Notes: a model not told the origin generated them from the letters alone. Positions 16,115 through 25,156 are shown, numbered from the stretch's first letter. The stretch is DNA of 64,000 bases from Frigididesulfovibrio sp031551885 (GCA_031551885.1 JAVBMX010000028.1:44135-108134); one strand, 5' to 3'. Made by a program: numbers and translations.

Positions 16115-18541
16115 ATGGCACGAGGCGCGGGCAGCATAACCTTTCTTGATGAAGGGCTTGGCAGCGGCACCAACTTTCAGGACATGATCGACAAGCTCTA
16201 CAAGGTCGAGAGCAGGCAGATCAACCAGTTGGCCCGGTGGCGAGCCGACTGGCGCACGCGTGTGGACGCCTTCAAGCAGGTCCGCACGGAGCTGACCAAT
16301 CTGCGCACCACCTTGGGCAAGATAAATACCGTGGATAAATTTCTGACCAAATCGGTGAGCTCCTCGAATTCCGCCGTAGCCACAGCCACTGCCGGCAGCG
16401 AAGCTCCCGAAGGGGTTTACCGGATCAAGGTCAACCAAATGGCCACCACCGCCACCTGGAGCCGGGATACGGGACTGGCGAACAAAGATGCCAAGATCAA
16501 CTCTTCGGGCAGTATGGGGAATATCGTCTATACGTACAAGGGCAAGCAGTACACGGTGAATATTCCGGACGGCACCTCCCTTGATATGATGAAAAACCTC
16601 ATCAACAACGACTCACAAAACCCCGGGGTTAAGGCGAGTTTGATTCAAAGCGGCGGCAGTGTGGTCTTCCAGCTGCACGGTATGGACATGGGGCGCGATG
16701 CGGTGCTGACCATTGATTCCACCACGAATTTGACCGGTCTTGGAGTGAGCAACTACAGCCGTTGGTTGACGGGCATTCCCAACACTTCCGCAGTGTATCT
16801 GGAAAACTCCTTCACCGCTCTGGACGATAAGGTCAATACCAGCGGGAGCGCCCAGAACCTGGAGATCAACGTCAACGGAACCACCAGCACCATCAGTGTG
16901 CCCAACAACGCCACGGTCAACGACCTTGAGCAACTGCTCATCGCGGTTCCCGGCCTGACCGTGCAAAAAGGCGTCGCGGGCGGCAAAGTTTACTTCAAGG
17001 CGATCGCAACCAACGGCACGGATCCGGTTTCCATCGGGGCGGGCACCACCTTGCCGGGTTTTGAGCCTGCCAAGTGGAAGAATCCCATCAGCGCGATCGG
17101 TAATAATATCCCCTTCAGCGGAACCGGCGATGTGGTCAACAGCACCGGCATGGAGCAAACGTTCGTTTTCAGCGTGGACGGCAAGGAAACCCGCATCGCC
17201 GTGCCGGACGGGGCCACGGTGGGAGACTTGGCAAGTTTGGTCAATCTGCAGGCGCCTTCCTCCGGAGTGGTCGCCGACATGGTGCCCGTCGGTGCGGATT
17301 TTATGTTCAGGCTGCGGACCACCGATGCTTCCAAAAATTTGGAAGTCGGTTACGGCACTCTGCCGGAATTTTCCAAGATCGCCACCCCGGGCTGGACCGT
17401 ACAGCATGCCAGGAATTCGGAACTCCGCTTGAACGGCTTTCCGGCCGACACGTGGATTGAATTGGCCACCAACACTGTTTCCGACGTGGTGGAGGGGCTG
17501 ACCTTCAACCTGCAGTCCGAAGGCGACACGGTCATTTCCGTCGGCATCGACAAGGAAGGCATCGTCAAGAACGTGGAAGCCTTTGTCGATGCGGTGAACA
17601 GCTTCCGTAAGGTGATCTCCGAACTGACCAAATACGATGAAAACAAAAAAGTCGTGGACCTGAAGTACGCCGAGTCGCAGTTTGAAATGCAGAAAGGTTC
17701 GGTCCTGACCGGCAACTACGGTGTGCAACTGTTGTCCTCGCAGCTCAAGCAGGCCGTGGCCGGAAGCGCGCCGGGCTTTTCGTCGCTGCTGAAAGATGCC
17801 AACGGCACCGTCATAGGGGGCGACCTGTTCACCGCCTTATCCCAGATCGGCATCATGACCAACGCGGAGCAAGGCAACCCCATGTACGGCCTGTTGGAAA
17901 TCAACACCGTGCCCGGCTTCAAGGGGTCCCTTGCCTTCGCCGACGCTTTGGCCACCGCCCCCTACGAGGTGGCGGAATTGTTCGCGGCAAAGGAGCATGG
18001 TGTGGCCGACTCGGAATTCTTTGGCTACGCCTCGCATGTGCATACCATGACCAAGCCGGGGTCTTACGATGTTTCCTACACCGTGGATGGCACCGGCAAG
18101 GTCTCGAGCGCGACCATCAACGGCAAGCAGGCCAAAATTGTTGATGAAAACGGCAAGATCCAAATCGGCTTGTCCAGTTCGGACGACCCGCCCAACGCGG
18201 CCGACGGTCTGTATCTCGACGTGTATGACTTGACCCCCGGCGCGACCCGCACAGGCACGGTCGGCATTCGTTCCGGCAAGGTCAACGAGCTCATCGGGAT
18301 GATGGACGGCGAGAGTGGAATGCTCGGCACAAAGGGTGCGCTGAAACTTTTGGAAAACAACTACGAAGACATCATCACGAACATCGAAGATAAGATCAAA
18401 AGAGAAGACGACCGTCTGCAACGCTGGGAAAACATGATGATTCTGAAGTTTTCCCGTCTGGAGACGACCCTCGGCACATACAAAAAACTGCAGGCCCAGT
18501 TGGAAAGTCAGTTGAAGCAACTGAGCAGCGGCGATAAATAA
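16115..18541 (+). CDS. fliD: Flagellar hook-associated protein 2 (filament cap) FliD
   Basis: Caps the flagellar filament and assists flagellin assembly. 808 aa, much longer than the 450-500 aa of enteric FliD. The N-terminal D0/D1 region is ITFLDEGLGSGTNFQDMIDKLYKVE. The C-terminal FliD_C region includes FNLQSEGDTVISVGIDKEGI, VNSFRKVISELT and KIKREDDRLQRWENMMILKFSRLE. Between them are three related modules ending in YTVNIPDGTSLDMM, STISVPNNATVNDLEQLL and TRIAVPDGATVGDLASLV, which account for the extra length. The ATG at 16115 follows GGGAG; the frame opens upstream at 16064 but inside the probable 5' leader. Confidence 0.93.
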   Translation: MARGAGSITFLDEGLGSGTNFQDMIDKLYKVESRQINQLARWRADWRTRVDAFKQVRTELTNLRTTLGKINTVDKFLTKSVSSSNSAVATATAGSEAPEGVYRIKVNQMATTATWSRDTGLANKDAKINSSGSMGNIVYTYKGKQYTVNIPDGTSLDMMKNLINNDSQNPGVKASLIQSGGSVVFQLHGMDMGRDAVLTIDSTTNLTGLGVSNYSRWLTGIPNTSAVYLENSFTALDDKVNTSGSAQNLEINVNGTTSTISVPNNATVNDLEQLLIAVPGLTVQKGVAGGKVYFKAIATNGTDPVSIGAGTTLPGFEPAKWKNPISAIGNNIPFSGTGDVVNSTGMEQTFVFSVDGKETRIAVPDGATVGDLASLVNLQAPSSGVVADMVPVGADFMFRLRTTDASKNLEVGYGTLPEFSKIATPGWTVQHARNSELRLNGFPADTWIELATNTVSDVVEGLTFNLQSEGDTVISVGIDKEGIVKNVEAFVDAVNSFRKVISELTKYDENKKVVDLKYAESQFEMQKGSVLTGNYGVQLLSSQLKQAVAGSAPGFSSLLKDANGTVIGGDLFTALSQIGIMTNAEQGNPMYGLLEINTVPGFKGSLAFADALATAPYEVAELFAAKEHGVADSEFFGYASHVHTMTKPGSYDVSYTVDGTGKVSSATINGKQAKIVDENGKIQIGLSSSDDPPNAADGLYLDVYDLTPGATRTGTVGIRSGKVNELIGMMDGESGMLGTKGALKLLENNYEDIITNIEDKIKREDDRLQRWENMMILKFSRLETTLGTYKKLQAQLESQLKQLSSGDK

Positions 18542-18561
18542 CCGGTATTTTGGGAGCATTC

Positions 18562-19296
18562 ATGCACATCGCAGCGCACGCATACCTGCAAACCCAGGTC
18601 ACCACCACCAACCAGGCCGACATTTTGCTCATGCTTTACAGCGGGGCCATCAAGTTTTTGAATTCGGCCAAGGAACGCATCGCCGCGAAAGACCCGGCGG
18701 GCAAAGGCATTCTTATTTCCAAGGCCTTGGACATCATCAATGAGCTGGACAGCACCTTGAATATGGAAAAGGGCGGGGAACTGGCCAAAAATCTGCACAG
18801 CCTGTACGATTTTTGTTCCCGCAGGCTGCTTATGGCCAACCTGCGCCAAAGCTCGGAAATCATCGATGAAGTCATCAAAGTGCTCGGCGGACTGCGCGGG
18901 GCCTACGAGCAGATCGTCGACAACCCGGAAGCCAAGCTGGCGGCGGAAGAAGCCGGCAGACGGGCGGCCGCCCAAAGCACGCGCACCCAGAGCGCGCCCG
19001 CGCCGGTCGAGCAGCCGGTTTCGGCGGCGCCCGGCCTGGGACGCCATGCGCTTTCTTCTTATGGGAAGCAGAAGGTGGAGCAGCCGACCGCACCGAGTCA
19101 GGCCGAAGAACCGACCATTGTTACGCCGCTGTCCGCAACAGCCGGATCCGCTGCCGGACCGGACGATGCGACGGCTCCGATCAAGGATTCGGCCGTCCCG
19201 ACCGACCCCTTGGCGGAACCTGTGCCGCCCCGGCTTGGAGCGCACTCCGTCGCCGGGTTGAATTTATACAAGAAATTCGGCGCGCCCCGCCCCTGA
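18562..19296 (+). CDS. fliS: Flagellar export chaperone FliS with long C-terminal extension
   Basis: Binds the flagellin C-terminus and stops premature polymerisation. 244 aa against the usual 125-140. Residues 1-125 are FliS: YLQTQVTTTNQADILLMLYSGAIKFLNSAK, then LDIINELDSTLNMEKGGELAKNL. Residues from about 130 on are a low-complexity Pro/Ala/Glu/Ser tail ending VAGLNLYKKFGAPRP. The ATG at 18562 follows GGGAG, 20 bases after fliD. The tail has no known role in the family. Confidence 0.9.
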   Translation: MHIAAHAYLQTQVTTTNQADILLMLYSGAIKFLNSAKERIAAKDPAGKGILISKALDIINELDSTLNMEKGGELAKNLHSLYDFCSRRLLMANLRQSSEIIDEVIKVLGGLRGAYEQIVDNPEAKLAAEEAGRRAAAQSTRTQSAPAPVEQPVSAAPGLGRHALSSYGKQKVEQPTAPSQAEEPTIVTPLSATAGSAAGPDDATAPIKDSAVPTDPLAEPVPPRLGAHSVAGLNLYKKFGAPRP

Positions 19297-19410
19297 TCCG
19301 AAGCGTGTATGCCTTGAGCCGCAGTTCCCGACCGTTCGACGACATTCCGGCCGTGTGGGAATCCGGACTTCTTGCAGTGGAAAAAAAGTCGATCTATATT
19401 CCGCGCCGAC

Positions 19411-20241
19411 ATGAATAGACCGCTTTGCATCTTGCACGCCAACTGCCAGGGCGAGGAGTTGGCGTCCTTACTGACCGCGTCCCGGGGATTTTCGGCGAAT
19501 TGGCGTTTGCGCCATTACACCAATTACACGCGGGAACCCATTCCCGACGAGGCGTTCGCGGAATGCTCGCTGCTGCTGTACCAGCAGTTGGGCCCGCAGT
19601 GGGGCGATCTCTCCTCCTCCTCCCTGTTGGCGCGCCTGTCCGCTTCGGCGGTGTCTCTCTGCGTTCCCAACATGATGTTCCGCGGCTACTGGCCGTTCTG
19701 GAATGACCCGCCGCCGATCATTTTTGGCGATAAGCTTTTGGATCGCTTCATTGATGAAGGGGCGGATAAAAGCGTCATCCTGCGTCTTTACCTGCACAAG
19801 GATATCGGCAGGTACATCGACCTGGATGACGCCCTTGCCCACACCATGCGGGTGGAAGAGCGCCGCCAGGCCTCGGCCTTTATGCGGGTGACGGACATCG
19901 TCGCGGAACGCTGGCGGGATGAACCGTTGTTCCTGACCGCCAACCATCCCGGAGCCCGACTGCTGGAGGCCGTGGCCAACGGCATTTTGGAGAACCTCGG
20001 CCTGCCCCCCCTCAGCGCGGAAGAACGCGCACGTCTTGGGGCGTTTCCGTCCTATGCGGACTTTGAACTGCCGATTCACCCTCAGATCGCGGCCCATCAC
20101 AAGCTCAGGTTTATCCGCCCGGAGCACCGCTATTTGGTTTACGGCCGGCGCATGACCTTTGAGGAATATGTCTCACGTTACATCGACTGCAGAATGAACA
20201 AAATGGACGATGCGTTCATGGGATACCTGCAGGTGGTGTAA
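19411..20241 (+). CDS. WcbI-like polysaccharide biosynthesis protein
   Basis: About 276 aa. The N-terminus LCILHANCQGEELASLL matches the start of WcbI-family proteins, which bind coenzyme A and are thought to acetylate capsular or surface sugars. Later segments include VPNMMFRGYWPFW and LFLTANHPGARLLEAV. The ATG at 19411 was chosen because it sits just before the conserved core; its ribosome site is poor, and an upstream ATG at 19372 is possible. Next to fliD-fliS, it could act on a flagellin or surface glycan, but that is guilt by position. Confidence 0.65.
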   Translation: MNRPLCILHANCQGEELASLLTASRGFSANWRLRHYTNYTREPIPDEAFAECSLLLYQQLGPQWGDLSSSSLLARLSASAVSLCVPNMMFRGYWPFWNDPPPIIFGDKLLDRFIDEGADKSVILRLYLHKDIGRYIDLDDALAHTMRVEERRQASAFMRVTDIVAERWRDEPLFLTANHPGARLLEAVANGILENLGLPPLSAEERARLGAFPSYADFELPIHPQIAAHHKLRFIRPEHRYLVYGRRMTFEEYVSRYIDCRMNKMDDAFMGYLQVV

Positions 20242-20272
20242 ACGGCGGGCTGAAAGGCCGGCAACCGTTTGA

Positions 20273-20395
20273 GAGCAAATTGGCTTTGAAAAGTTGATTT
20301 GCTTTGGTGGCCGCGTGAGCGGACACCAGCTTGCGGGTTCGTTCAGAAGTCTTTTGGAATATGGTTTCACAAACATTTTCAAAGTGAAAATTCTC
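20273..20395 (-). repeat. Dispersed structured intergenic repeat, copy D
   Basis: 123 bp, orientation as copy B and close to it in sequence (shared GGTGGCCGCGTGAGCGGACA and CTTGCGGGTTCGTTCAGAAG). Hairpin 1 is intact at ATTTTC/GAAAAT; hairpin 2 has three mismatches. It lies in the gap before the DHH phosphoesterase. Confidence 0.85.
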
Positions 20396-20662
20396 GAGTA
20401 TCCTGTGGGTTCGGTGTAACCGAACCGGCTGCGGGAGTAGTTTTGAGTCTTTTTTCGATTTACGCCGAAACAACGGTGTATTTCATTCCGGCAGTGAGCT
20501 TTTATGCGGCTCGTTCGGGTGAAATACACTGTTTGCCGTATTATAATGTCGCATGTTTCTTTTATCGGAAGCTTTCATGGGTTGCCAAGGACGAGGCGTC
20601 TCTGTATAGGATGGATATCCATAGACGCCATGCGCGTCCCATTTTGCCGAGACGGAGGAAGT
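20396..20662 (+). other. Gap upstream of the DHH phosphoesterase
   Basis: About 270 bases after repeat D. A TATAAT box is at 20542-20547 but no good -35 box sits at the right distance. No gene seen; probably the promoter and leader of the next gene. Confidence 0.4.
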
Positions 20663-21571
20663 ATGCGTCTTGTGACCCGTTCCGACTTTGACGGTCTGGC
20701 CTGCGCCGTGTTGCTGAAACTGGCGGGCGTTGTTGATGAATACAAGTTCGCCCACCCCAAGGATTTGCAGGACGGCTTGGTGGAGGTCGACGAGAATGAC
20801 GTTTTGGCCAACGTACCGTACGTCTCCGGCTGCGGCATCTGGTTCGACCACCACAGCAGTGAAACGGAACGCCTGGGCGCATTCGAATTTGTCGGCGCTT
20901 CCAGGCTTGCCCCCAGCTGCGCGCGGGTCATTTGGGAGTTTTACGGCGGCCACAAGACGTTTTCCAAAGAACTTGATGTGATGCTTGATGCTGTGGACAA
21001 GGTCGACAGCGGCTCATTGACCCGCGATGAGATTTTGGACCCCGCCGGCTGGGTGTTGCTTGGGATGATCATGGACCCGCGTACCGGCCTTGGCCGCTAC
21101 CGTGATTATCGGATCAGCAACTACCAGCTGATGATGGACATGATCGACTATTGCACCGGCAAAACGGCCGACGATATTTTGGAAGTGCCGGACGTGAAGG
21201 AACGCACGGATCGTTTTTTCAAGCAGCACAATGAATTTATTGCGATGATGCAACGTTGCGCCCGTCAGGACGGCAACGTATTGATTTTGGATCTGCGCGA
21301 CGAGGAGGAAATCTTCACGGGCAGCCGGTTCACGGTTTACGCCATGTTCCCGGAATGCAACGTGAGCGTGCAGGTCATTTGGGGGCTGAAGAAGCAGAAC
21401 GTGGTGCTCACCGTGGGACACTCCATTTTGAACCGCACCTGCAAAACCGATGTCGGCAGCCTGATGCTCAAGTTCGGCGGGGGCGGGCACGCCCGGGTGG
21501 GTACCTGCCAGGTGAAGACCGAAGATGCCGAACAGGCTTTGGCGGAAGTCATCGCAACGTTGAAAGAATAA
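20663..21571 (+). CDS. DHH-family phosphoesterase (exopolyphosphatase/nanoRNase-like)
   Basis: 302 aa. The DHH domain begins VTRSDFDGLACAVLLKLAG (first metal-binding aspartates) and continues GIWFDHHSSETERLG, the DHH motif itself. The C-terminal DHHA1 domain ends LMLKFGGGGHARVGTCQV, the substrate-binding glycine motif. Such proteins hydrolyse polyphosphate, short oligoribonucleotides or cyclic dinucleotide products; sequence alone does not decide. The ATG at 20663 follows GGAGG; the frame opens 53 codons earlier without support. Confidence 0.85.
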   Translation: MRLVTRSDFDGLACAVLLKLAGVVDEYKFAHPKDLQDGLVEVDENDVLANVPYVSGCGIWFDHHSSETERLGAFEFVGASRLAPSCARVIWEFYGGHKTFSKELDVMLDAVDKVDSGSLTRDEILDPAGWVLLGMIMDPRTGLGRYRDYRISNYQLMMDMIDYCTGKTADDILEVPDVKERTDRFFKQHNEFIAMMQRCARQDGNVLILDLRDEEEIFTGSRFTVYAMFPECNVSVQVIWGLKKQNVVLTVGHSILNRTCKTDVGSLMLKFGGGGHARVGTCQVKTEDAEQALAEVIATLKE

Positions 21572-21611
21572 GGCTGGGAGCAAGCCGTCCGCGAACCGGG
21601 CGGTTTTCTTC

Positions 21612-21652
21612 TGAAACCCCCATGTGGAACATCTGTCTACATGGGGGTTTCA
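21612..21652. terminator. Hairpin between convergent genes
   Basis: A perfect 14-bp stem TGAAACCCCCATGT (21612-21625) with ACATGGGGGTTTCA (21639-21652). The T run after the stem is short in both directions, so termination strength is uncertain. Confidence 0.6.
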
Positions 21653-21762
21653 AAATACGATAACCACGCGGTGGGGGGGGGGCATGCACGCGCGGCGTCC
21701 GTCTTCCCTCCGCAGTCGGCGAACCGGAGCGGGGCATGGAGGAGCTTTGCCGTGCGGCTCTC

Positions 21763-22407
21763 TTATTCTTTCTTTTTTTTCACCCACCAGTCGAGATTCG
21801 GCCCCTTAAACCACCAGTCGGTATGGTCGGCAGCGTTCACGGCTTCGGCCAGTTCTTTGCCTTCCGGCGTTTTCACGCGCAGCAGGGCGGCTTCCAGCCA
21901 TTTGGCGGCGTACGGGTTGCCCAGGTTGCGCTCTTCCACCAGATTGCAAATCAGGTCGATCTGGTCCGCGTCATGGGCCAACGAGGCTTCCAGAGTTGCT
22001 CCGTCTTCCTGTTCCCGCCACAGAGGCAGGAAAGAATCCTCCAGCCCGCTGCCTTCCACGGCGTGGCGCACGGCGCTTTCTGCGTCTTTGGTGTTGTACA
22101 TGCTGTTTACGTAATTGAAGTCGCCGGTGCGGGCTTCATGAAAATCATGCACCAGGCAGAGCATGGCGGTGTGTTCGGGGTTCCCCCCGGCCTTTTGGGC
22201 CAAAGCCCAGCCGATAAGCGCCGCGCGGAAGGAATGTTCGGCCACGTTTTCCGCGCCGCTGCCCAAAAACTGATATCCCGTGCGCGGGGTTTTGCGCAGC
22301 ATGCCCGCTTCGAACAGAAAGTCCGCCAGACGGGCCGATTGGCTCCGGCCTCGGTGATTTTCCAGGGGATCGCAGCCGTTGGGCGTGTATCGGTCGTCTT
22401 TCTGCAT
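21763..22407 (-). CDS. HD-domain hydrolase (YfbR/HDDC2-like nucleotidase)
   Basis: 214 aa. Metal-binding motifs of the HD fold are seen in order: NVAEHSFRAALIGWAL (first His), CLVHDFHEARTGD (His-Asp pair) and AHDADQIDLI (last Asp). This arrangement is that of the YfbR/HDDC2 group, which dephosphorylates deoxynucleoside monophosphates. The ATG at 22407 was preferred to a GTG at 22437. The lysine-rich C-terminus (WWVKKKKE) is ordinary. It is probably transcribed after the DUF4241 gene. Confidence 0.75.
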   Translation of the reverse strand: MQKDDRYTPNGCDPLENHRGRSQSARLADFLFEAGMLRKTPRTGYQFLGSGAENVAEHSFRAALIGWALAQKAGGNPEHTAMLCLVHDFHEARTGDFNYVNSMYNTKDAESAVRHAVEGSGLEDSFLPLWREQEDGATLEASLAHDADQIDLICNLVEERNLGNPYAAKWLEAALLRVKTPEGKELAEAVNAADHTDWWFKGPNLDWWVKKKKE

Positions 22408-22496
22408 AGGGGCACCCGACGAAGTTGGAGAGAACACGGCAGGGGCCGGCGGCTGCCGGCCTTAAAAACACCACGGAACATTGCGGGATAAAGAAA

Positions 22497-23246
22497 CTAT
22501 TCCTCGGAATCGTCGTCTTCGATTTCCAGGGCGATATTGATGAAGTGGATCACAAGCCGGCAAATCGCGCCGTTTTTGTCGTAACCGAAGTACACGGGAT
22601 AGGTTCCGTCGCCGAACCCGCTTTGAAACATGGGAATGCTCAGGTCGGTGCCCGGAATGGTCCAGTTGATCCAATCACCGTCGTCCCGCTGATATTTCGG
22701 ATGTTTTTTCCGGCTGTTGCGGAATTCCTCGGCAAAGAAATCGTCGTAGATGTTGCCGTCCGGGTGTTTTTTGTTCCAATCCGCATGGAACTCGCGCCAA
22801 GCGTCTCGGGTGGCCGCGTCGACAATGGTTCCAAGGCCGGCGTCGACATTGAAGCCGAAGTACTCGTCTTCGTGCAGCTCCGCCAAATTTTCGTTTCCGA
22901 TTAATGCTTCAACGAAACGGACGGGCGTTTGAGCCGAAAAGGAGACCATGACGGCGGCATAGCGGGCGTGGTCTTCTTCCAACAGAACGACGGCGGCCGT
23001 GAGCGGAAACGTGCCGACGGGCACGGGGGGAAAATAGGTTCCCGAGCTTTCGTGCAGGTACACCAGGGGATCGCAGACCAGCACCCGGCCCGTGGGGATG
23101 GTGACGGTCCCCATGGGCAAAAGGTCCATCTTCAGGCCGCAAATCTCTTTTGCCGTGAAATATTCGTTCAGATCGGCGGCGGGCGCGAGCAACGCGCTTT
23201 TTTGCGTGTACAGGTCAAGCCATGCTTTGGTGGGTATATCGGCCAT
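22497..23246 (-). CDS. DUF4241 domain protein
   Basis: 249 aa, cytoplasmic, no signal peptide. It carries the typical DUF4241 elements: IPTGRVLVCDPLVYL, PVPVGTFPLTAAVV, then FGFNVDAGLGTIVDAATRDAW and a C-terminal FQSGFGDGTYPVYFGYDKNGAICRLVIHF. Members are known as conserved proteins of unknown function, some linked to bacterial toxins/immunity-like settings. The ATG at 23246 follows AAGGGAG. The acidic tail (EIEDDDSEE) is notable. Confidence 0.75.
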   Translation of the reverse strand: MADIPTKAWLDLYTQKSALLAPAADLNEYFTAKEICGLKMDLLPMGTVTIPTGRVLVCDPLVYLHESSGTYFPPVPVGTFPLTAAVVLLEEDHARYAAVMVSFSAQTPVRFVEALIGNENLAELHEDEYFGFNVDAGLGTIVDAATRDAWREFHADWNKKHPDGNIYDDFFAEEFRNSRKKHPKYQRDDGDWINWTIPGTDLSIPMFQSGFGDGTYPVYFGYDKNGAICRLVIHFINIALEIEDDDSEE

Positions 23247-23416
23247 TGCGGGTTTCTCCCTTCAAATCAAATCGTCGTTCTCGACATCATATATTCACGC
23301 CGACCCGGCGGAGAAGGCTGTGAAATTCCTGCGGCTCATGCGCGAACCGCAAAGTTTCTCTTTCGATCCGCCGTCGCGGTGTTTCCGCGCCGTTTGCGGG
23401 AGGAAGCCGGAGACGG

Positions 23417-23929
23417 TTACAACGCGCCCCTGCATTCCCCGGTCAGTCGGCGCAGACGGCGCATGTTCAGATGACAAACGGCGCAGGCCAGGGCGTCGCC
23501 GGTATCGGCCACCCAGTCGGTTTTGCAGTTCAGAATGCGCCCGACCATGAACGACACCTGGGTCTTTTCGGCCCGGCCGACGCCGACCAGGGATTTTTTG
23601 ATGGCGGTGGGCTCATAATCGAAGACCGGCACGCCGTCGGCCGCGCAGGCCGCCACGGCCACACCCCTGGCTTGCCCAAGCTTAAGGGCCGAAAGGATGT
23701 TTTTGTTGGTGAACACGGTTTCGACGGCGGCTTCATCCGGCTTGTGACGTTCGACGATTTCCCGCAGCTTGAGGAACAGATCGCCCAATCGGGCCGAGAA
23801 ATCCTCGCCTTTGGGGCGGACGGCGCCGCAGTCCACCAGGGAAAGCACGCCGGAAACCTCGCGCACCACCCCCCACCCCAGGCATTGGGAACCGGGGTCG
23901 ATGCCGAGCACGGTCAGGCCGTTGCTCAC
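23417..23929 (-). CDS. ruvC: Crossover junction endodeoxyribonuclease RuvC
   Basis: Dimeric nuclease that resolves Holliday junctions. 170 aa from a GTG at 23929 whose GTGA overlaps the stop of the upstream VOC gene; a GTG six codons earlier is an alternative. Catalytic acidic residues are visible in VLGIDPGSQCLGWGVV (Asp), AAVETVF (Glu) and ADTGDALACAVCH (Asp pair). It is last gene of the rlmE-yebC-VOC-ruvC run. The yebC-ruvC link is common, while ruvA-ruvB are elsewhere in this window. Confidence 0.94.
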   Translation of the reverse strand: MSNGLTVLGIDPGSQCLGWGVVREVSGVLSLVDCGAVRPKGEDFSARLGDLFLKLREIVERHKPDEAAVETVFTNKNILSALKLGQARGVAVAACAADGVPVFDYEPTAIKKSLVGVGRAEKTQVSFMVGRILNCKTDWVADTGDALACAVCHLNMRRLRRLTGECRGAL

Positions 23930-24354
23930 ATGGTTTCCGGCAGCCACAGTTCGCCTTTTTCGTTCAGGGGGAAGGCCGGCAGCCAGGTGAATTCCCAGGG
24001 ATGCCCGTCCGGGTCGGCCCCATACGCGGTGTACGAGCCCCAGGGCGTCTCGACCGGAGCACGCAGAACCGAGCCTCCGGCGGCTTCAAACGCGGCGCAC
24101 AACGCGGGAACCTCTTCTTTGGTCCGCACGTTGATGCCCAGGGTGATGCCGCCGGGAGCGGGAACAACCGTCTTTCCCTGATCCTGCAAAAGATCCGCCA
24201 GGGGATACAGACCAAGCACCTGGCCGGGCAACTGGAAGAAGGCGATGGAAGGCTGATCGGGCCATTGTTCCTTCCAGCCGAGAGCGGCGTAAAAGGTCCG
24301 CGAGCGGGCCAGATCCGTAACGCCGAGGGTGACCAGGGAAAGACGTTGTTCCAT
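23926..24354 (-). CDS. VOC superfamily (glyoxalase-like) protein
   Basis: 142 aa with two beta-alpha-beta-beta-beta halves: LSLVTLGVTDLARSRTFYAALGW, then ITLGINVRTKEEV...GGSVLRAPVETPWGSYTAYGADPDGHPWEFTW. This is the common 'VOC family protein' pattern. The enzyme class (glyoxalase, dioxygenase or fosfomycin-type) cannot be set; the histidine usually first in the metal set is not obvious near the N-terminus. It starts 2 bases after yebC and overlaps ruvC. Confidence 0.8.
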   Translation of the reverse strand: MEQRLSLVTLGVTDLARSRTFYAALGWKEQWPDQPSIAFFQLPGQVLGLYPLADLLQDQGKTVVPAPGGITLGINVRTKEEVPALCAAFEAAGGSVLRAPVETPWGSYTAYGADPDGHPWEFTWLPAFPLNEKGELWLPETM

Positions 24355-24356
24355 GT

Positions 24357-25097
24357 CTAGTCCTCGTCGGAGAAGTCGTCGGGCAGATCGAAATTGGCGT
24401 AAACGTTCTGCACGTCTTCGTTGTCTTCCAGGTTTTCAATCAGGCGCAGGATTTTCCGGGCGGTTTCGACATCCACGGGAACGGTGTTTTGCGGGATTCG
24501 CGACAGCTCGGCGTCGGAGGGCTCAAGCTTGGCGTCTTCAAAAGCCTGGCGCAGGGCGTCGAAATCGCCCGGGGCGCAATGGACTTCATAGGAATCGCCT
24601 TCGTCCACGATGTCTTCGGCCCCGTGCTCCAGGCCGATCTCCATAAGGGCGTCTTCGGTGTATGCGGCCTTGTCGAAGGTGAACACGCCTTTTTTGTCGA
24701 ACATCCAGCCCACGCAGCCGGCTTCGCCCATGGCCCCGCCGCTTTTGACGAAGATGTGGCGCACTTCGGCCACGGTACGGTTTTTGTTGTCCGTGGCGGC
24801 TTCCACCAGCACGGCCACGCCGCCGGGCCCGTAGCCTTCATAAAGCATTTCAAAGAGATCGCCGCCGGCTTCTTCCCCGGTGCCCTTGCGGATGGCCGAG
24901 TCGATGCGGTCTTTGGGCAGGCTGACGCTTTTGGCGAAAAGAATGGCCGAGCGCAGGCGCGGGTTGTAGTCCGGGTTGCCGCCCGACTTGGCGGCAATGA
25001 TGATTTCTTTGGCGGCACGGGTAAAATCCTTGCTGCGCTTGGCGTCCTGACGCCCTTTACGGTGCTGGATGTTTTTCCATTTACTATGTCCGGCCAT
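24357..25097 (-). CDS. yebC: YebC/PmpR-family regulatory protein
   Basis: 246 aa, complete and typical: MAGHSKWKNIQHRKGRQDAK at the N-terminus, then LPKDRIDSAIRKG, YEGYGPGGVAVLVEAATDNKNRT and GEAGCVGWMFDKKGVF. The family acts as transcription regulators and more recently as translation factors at proline-rich stretches. The ATG at 25097 follows AGGAGA. The open frame upstream is chance. Its place next to ruvC is widespread. Confidence 0.95.
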   Translation of the reverse strand: MAGHSKWKNIQHRKGRQDAKRSKDFTRAAKEIIIAAKSGGNPDYNPRLRSAILFAKSVSLPKDRIDSAIRKGTGEEAGGDLFEMLYEGYGPGGVAVLVEAATDNKNRTVAEVRHIFVKSGGAMGEAGCVGWMFDKKGVFTFDKAAYTEDALMEIGLEHGAEDIVDEGDSYEVHCAPGDFDALRQAFEDAKLEPSDAELSRIPQNTVPVDVETARKILRLIENLEDNEDVQNVYANFDLPDDFSDED

Positions 25098-25156
25098 GGT
25101 TGTCTCCTGTGGTTGGATGTCCGAAAAAAAGCGGTCTCTCTGTCGCGGAAGAGGGA

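Noticed and set aside
22107..22481. Minus-strand alternative frame over the HD hydrolase
   Set aside because: Off-frame reading of the same gene; HD metal motifs are only in the annotated frame.
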